Assembly: GCA_021797415.1 (NCBI GenBank)
Contig: JAJZZT010000455.1
Location: forward strand, 1-7,607
Origin: Bacillota bacterium
GTDB lineage: Bacteria > Bacillota > Bacilli > Alicyclobacillales > SLC66
Length of the DNA stretch: 7,607 nucleotides
Direction: 5' to 3'
The notes under the pieces are model-generated. The model was not told the origin of the DNA, made no database searches, and saw only the letters and a program-made list of their open reading frames with translations. The position numbers and the translations under genes were made by a program. This document shows, piece by piece, positions 5,952 through 7,607 of the stretch. Position 1 is the first letter of the stretch. Each line of letters starts with the position of its first letter.

Positions 5952-6052
5952 AAAAACAATCATACAACACCACGACTTGCGGATGTTTAGCATTTTGTCC
6001 CTGCACAATAAGGAGCAGGCAAGGAGTGTGTCGCATATCCGATGGGAGCGCG

Positions 6053-6072
6053 AAAATTGCCGGACAACCGAC
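6053..6072 (-). terminator. Weak intrinsic terminator after the secreted-protein gene
   Basis: About 40 nt after the stop codon the minus strand has GTCGG TTGT CCGGC (6059-6072), a 5-bp stem including one G-T pair. AATTTT follows at 6053-6058. The stem is short, so termination would be partial at best. Confidence 0.35.
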
Positions 6073-6111
6073 GACATCGCGCGGAGTGGCGGCGCGTAGT
6101 CCATGTGGGCG

Positions 6112-7509
6112 TCATTGGACTCGCGTGAGGCCGTCGACGATCTCCAGGGCCACTTTTCTGTTCGCGGCGCCCAGACCGTCCACCGCGACTGTAAAAGTCG
6201 TCCCGTAGGAAACAAATGCAATGGTTGCCCGGTTGGCTGTTTGGTTGAGTACACCTGGACCAAATTTCGTGCGGACCGTCAAACCGCGCCCTGGCATATG
6301 CCGCCCGCCGGAACCCTCAAGCGTGAAACTGGCCGAACCGCCTTTTCGGCTCGCCTTCATCCAGTAACGACGGAAGTCGCCGCTCCCTTGGAAATCAATC
6401 GGCCAGAATGATGCAAAAGGCTTGGGCAACACTGCGGGCAAAAGAACCACCCTGCGACCGTTTCCGTAGACCGTATGAAATCGTGTGCAAACCCCGTCCA
6501 TGGATGGCGAAACAATACCGGAAACGACAGCAGACGTGGGCAGCGTCGGCAAGTGAGGTATTTTCGGCGAAGGAGAAAGGGCGGGTACAGACTCAGCCGC
6601 CCTGTTGCCTGTCAGATGCTCCACTTGGTATCGATATCCCCAGGCTTCTCCCTGTTTCGGCCGCGGCGCCATCTGCGGGGTTGATCCCGGAACGGGCCGC
6701 ATGGTCAGACGGTCATGGCCAAATGTGACCTGCAAGCGGCTGGGCATTCTCGCGATGACAAGACTGCGGGCGATTTCTACAGCAGTCCTGTCATTGAAAT
6801 GGGGCCAGTGCAAGATGATCAGATATCCGTGATCTTCAAAGCTGACGGTGGTCCAACTCCCCATGGTGCCATAAGACACGTACCAGCTCACGCGGGCGGT
6901 GAGTCCATGACCGATGGACACAGACAGTCCAAACAAGGCAACCGGCTTTGTCAGCTTGATGACCGTGATGCCAAACGGAGGGGTCCTCCGTCCGTCCGTC
7001 GACTGTGTATACGGCGAGGACAGGGTCAAGGGAACGGTCGTATGCGCCGGAGGAGGCGGATTATTGCTGCCGATTGCCTGTCCCACGAGAGGGACGGCGC
7101 CTTCTTCACCGACATTGCCGACGCCGATGGAGTAGCCGACAGAGTGGGCGCTGCCGGAAATATCATATGCGAGCCGACTTGTCAGTGGAGTGATGTTGAT
7201 CGGCGGCATGCCGTTGTATAAAGCTGGATTGAATGTGTAGCTGTACGGGCCTTTATAGGGGAGCCACGCGGGCAAAATCACCGGAAGTCCATAGCGTTCC
7301 AACGCCGGGATCGCCCACCAGAAGTCTGGATTGGGCACCCCGACAGGCAGTCCGGGCGTGATCGCTTCCGCAGTCCGCCGCCCGCTCTGGCGCGCCTGCG
7401 CCGCAGCGGAAACAGAAGCATTCGCAGCGCCGGCGCCATAGATAAGAAATCCTCCCAGGACAACGCAAAACGAAAAATAGAACAGCGAGCGCAAACGGTT
7501 CACCTTCAT
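6112..7509 (-). CDS. Secreted protein of unknown function with two related modules
   Basis: I do not recognise a named family. From the ATG at 7509 the protein has 465 residues. Residues 1-10 are basic (MKVNRLRSLF), 11-28 are hydrophobic, and ANA at 29-31 suggests signal peptidase I cleavage before S32. C15 is not in a lipobox. The mature part seems to hold two diverged copies of one module. Copy 1 (about 75-252) has LPVILPAWLP, then VSYGTMGSWTTV, then AVEIARSL. Copy 2 (about 353-464) has VVLLPAVLPKP, then VSYGTTFTVAV, then ALEIVDGL. A proline-rich linker at about 270-330 separates them. The LP-x-x-LP opening and the final acidic helix recall DUF4367-type exported domains of Bacillota, but this is only a resemblance. 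The frame extends to a GTG at 7563, but that codon lies inside a terminator-like hairpin, so the later ATG is preferred. No clear ribosome binding site precedes it, leaving the exact start open. Confidence 0.8.
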   Translation of the reverse strand: MKVNRLRSLFYFSFCVVLGGFLIYGAGAANASVSAAAQARQSGRRTAEAITPGLPVGVPNPDFWWAIPALERYGLPVILPAWLPYKGPYSYTFNPALYNGMPPINITPLTSRLAYDISGSAHSVGYSIGVGNVGEEGAVPLVGQAIGSNNPPPPAHTTVPLTLSSPYTQSTDGRRTPPFGITVIKLTKPVALFGLSVSIGHGLTARVSWYVSYGTMGSWTTVSFEDHGYLIILHWPHFNDRTAVEIARSLVIARMPSRLQVTFGHDRLTMRPVPGSTPQMAPRPKQGEAWGYRYQVEHLTGNRAAESVPALSPSPKIPHLPTLPTSAVVSGIVSPSMDGVCTRFHTVYGNGRRVVLLPAVLPKPFASFWPIDFQGSGDFRRYWMKASRKGGSASFTLEGSGGRHMPGRGLTVRTKFGPGVLNQTANRATIAFVSYGTTFTVAVDGLGAANRKVALEIVDGLTRVQ

Positions 7510-7550
7510 CGCATCCGACACATCCCTTGCGTATTTCCTATATTGACGAT

Positions 7551-7580
7551 GAAAACGGCGCACGGGTTACACCCATGCGC
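7551..7580 (-). terminator. Probable intrinsic terminator of an off-window upstream gene
   Basis: On the minus strand GCGCATGGGT and ACCCGTGCGC (7558-7580) form a 10-bp stem with one T-G pair and a 3-nt loop. CGTTTTC follows. The G+C-rich stem and the T-run fit a terminator for a minus-strand gene ending right of the window. It separates that gene from the secreted-protein gene. Confidence 0.6.
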
Positions 7581-7607
7581 CGGACAGTTTCCCCCAATTC
7601 CCCCAGA

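Noticed and set aside
5952..5990. Promoter for the WYL regulator with -10 TATGAT
   Set aside because: No acceptable -35 box lies at 16-18 nt, nor is there an extended -10 TG motif.
5934..6263. N-terminal extension of the WYL regulator frame to 6263
   Set aside because: It would overlap the 3' end of the secreted-protein gene, has no family similarity, and the ATG at 5933 with AAAGGAG gives the normal N-terminus.

Overview
The window reads as chromosomal DNA from a Gram-positive bacterium, most likely a member of the Bacillota with fairly high G+C (upper fifties per cent by eye). The evidence is strong GGAGG-type ribosome binding sites, GTG as well as ATG starts, and genes typical of aerobic or soil Bacillota: a chemoreceptor, aldo/keto reductases, a DinB-like protein next to a WYL regulator, and a secreted protein of LP-x-x-LP type. 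An Alicyclobacillaceae-like host would fit, but that is a guess. No phage, plasmid, CRISPR or defence genes are visible, and no transposase gene is present.

Layout from left to right. (1) 1-1473, plus strand: the 3' part of a methyl-accepting chemotaxis receptor, cut off by the window edge. It is the only plus-strand gene. (2) 1474-1566: a short convergent junction holding six perfect copies of a 14-bp repeat that run into the 3' end of the next gene. (3) 1567-3765, minus strand: two aldo/keto reductases of different subfamilies in tandem. They are separated by 261 bp that contain a non-coding, inverted-repeat-bounded element of about 194 bp with nested hairpins, plus an adjoining 38-bp near-palindrome. 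The upstream reductase has a good sigma-A-type promoter and both have strong ribosome binding sites. (4) 3980-4183, minus strand: a 67-residue KOW-like small protein. A purine-rich tract begins at its stop codon and two 24-bp direct repeats lie upstream. (5) 4383-5933, minus strand: a WYL-domain transcriptional regulator followed 66 bp later by a DinB-like protein, probably one transcription unit. (6) 6112-7509, minus strand: a secreted protein of unknown function that appears to contain two diverged copies of one module. A hairpin with a T-run at the right edge probably ends the preceding off-window minus-strand gene.

How the genes may work together. The WYL regulator and the DinB-like protein are a recurrent pairing, and the regulator may control the pair. 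The two reductases are NAD(P)H-dependent carbonyl reductases that may share a detoxification role, but each has its own translation signals and they are not a recent duplication. The chemoreceptor and the secreted protein show no obvious link to these. The most unusual content is non-coding: the 14-bp array, the hairpin element between the reductases, and the short overlapping reading frames in front of the DinB-like gene.
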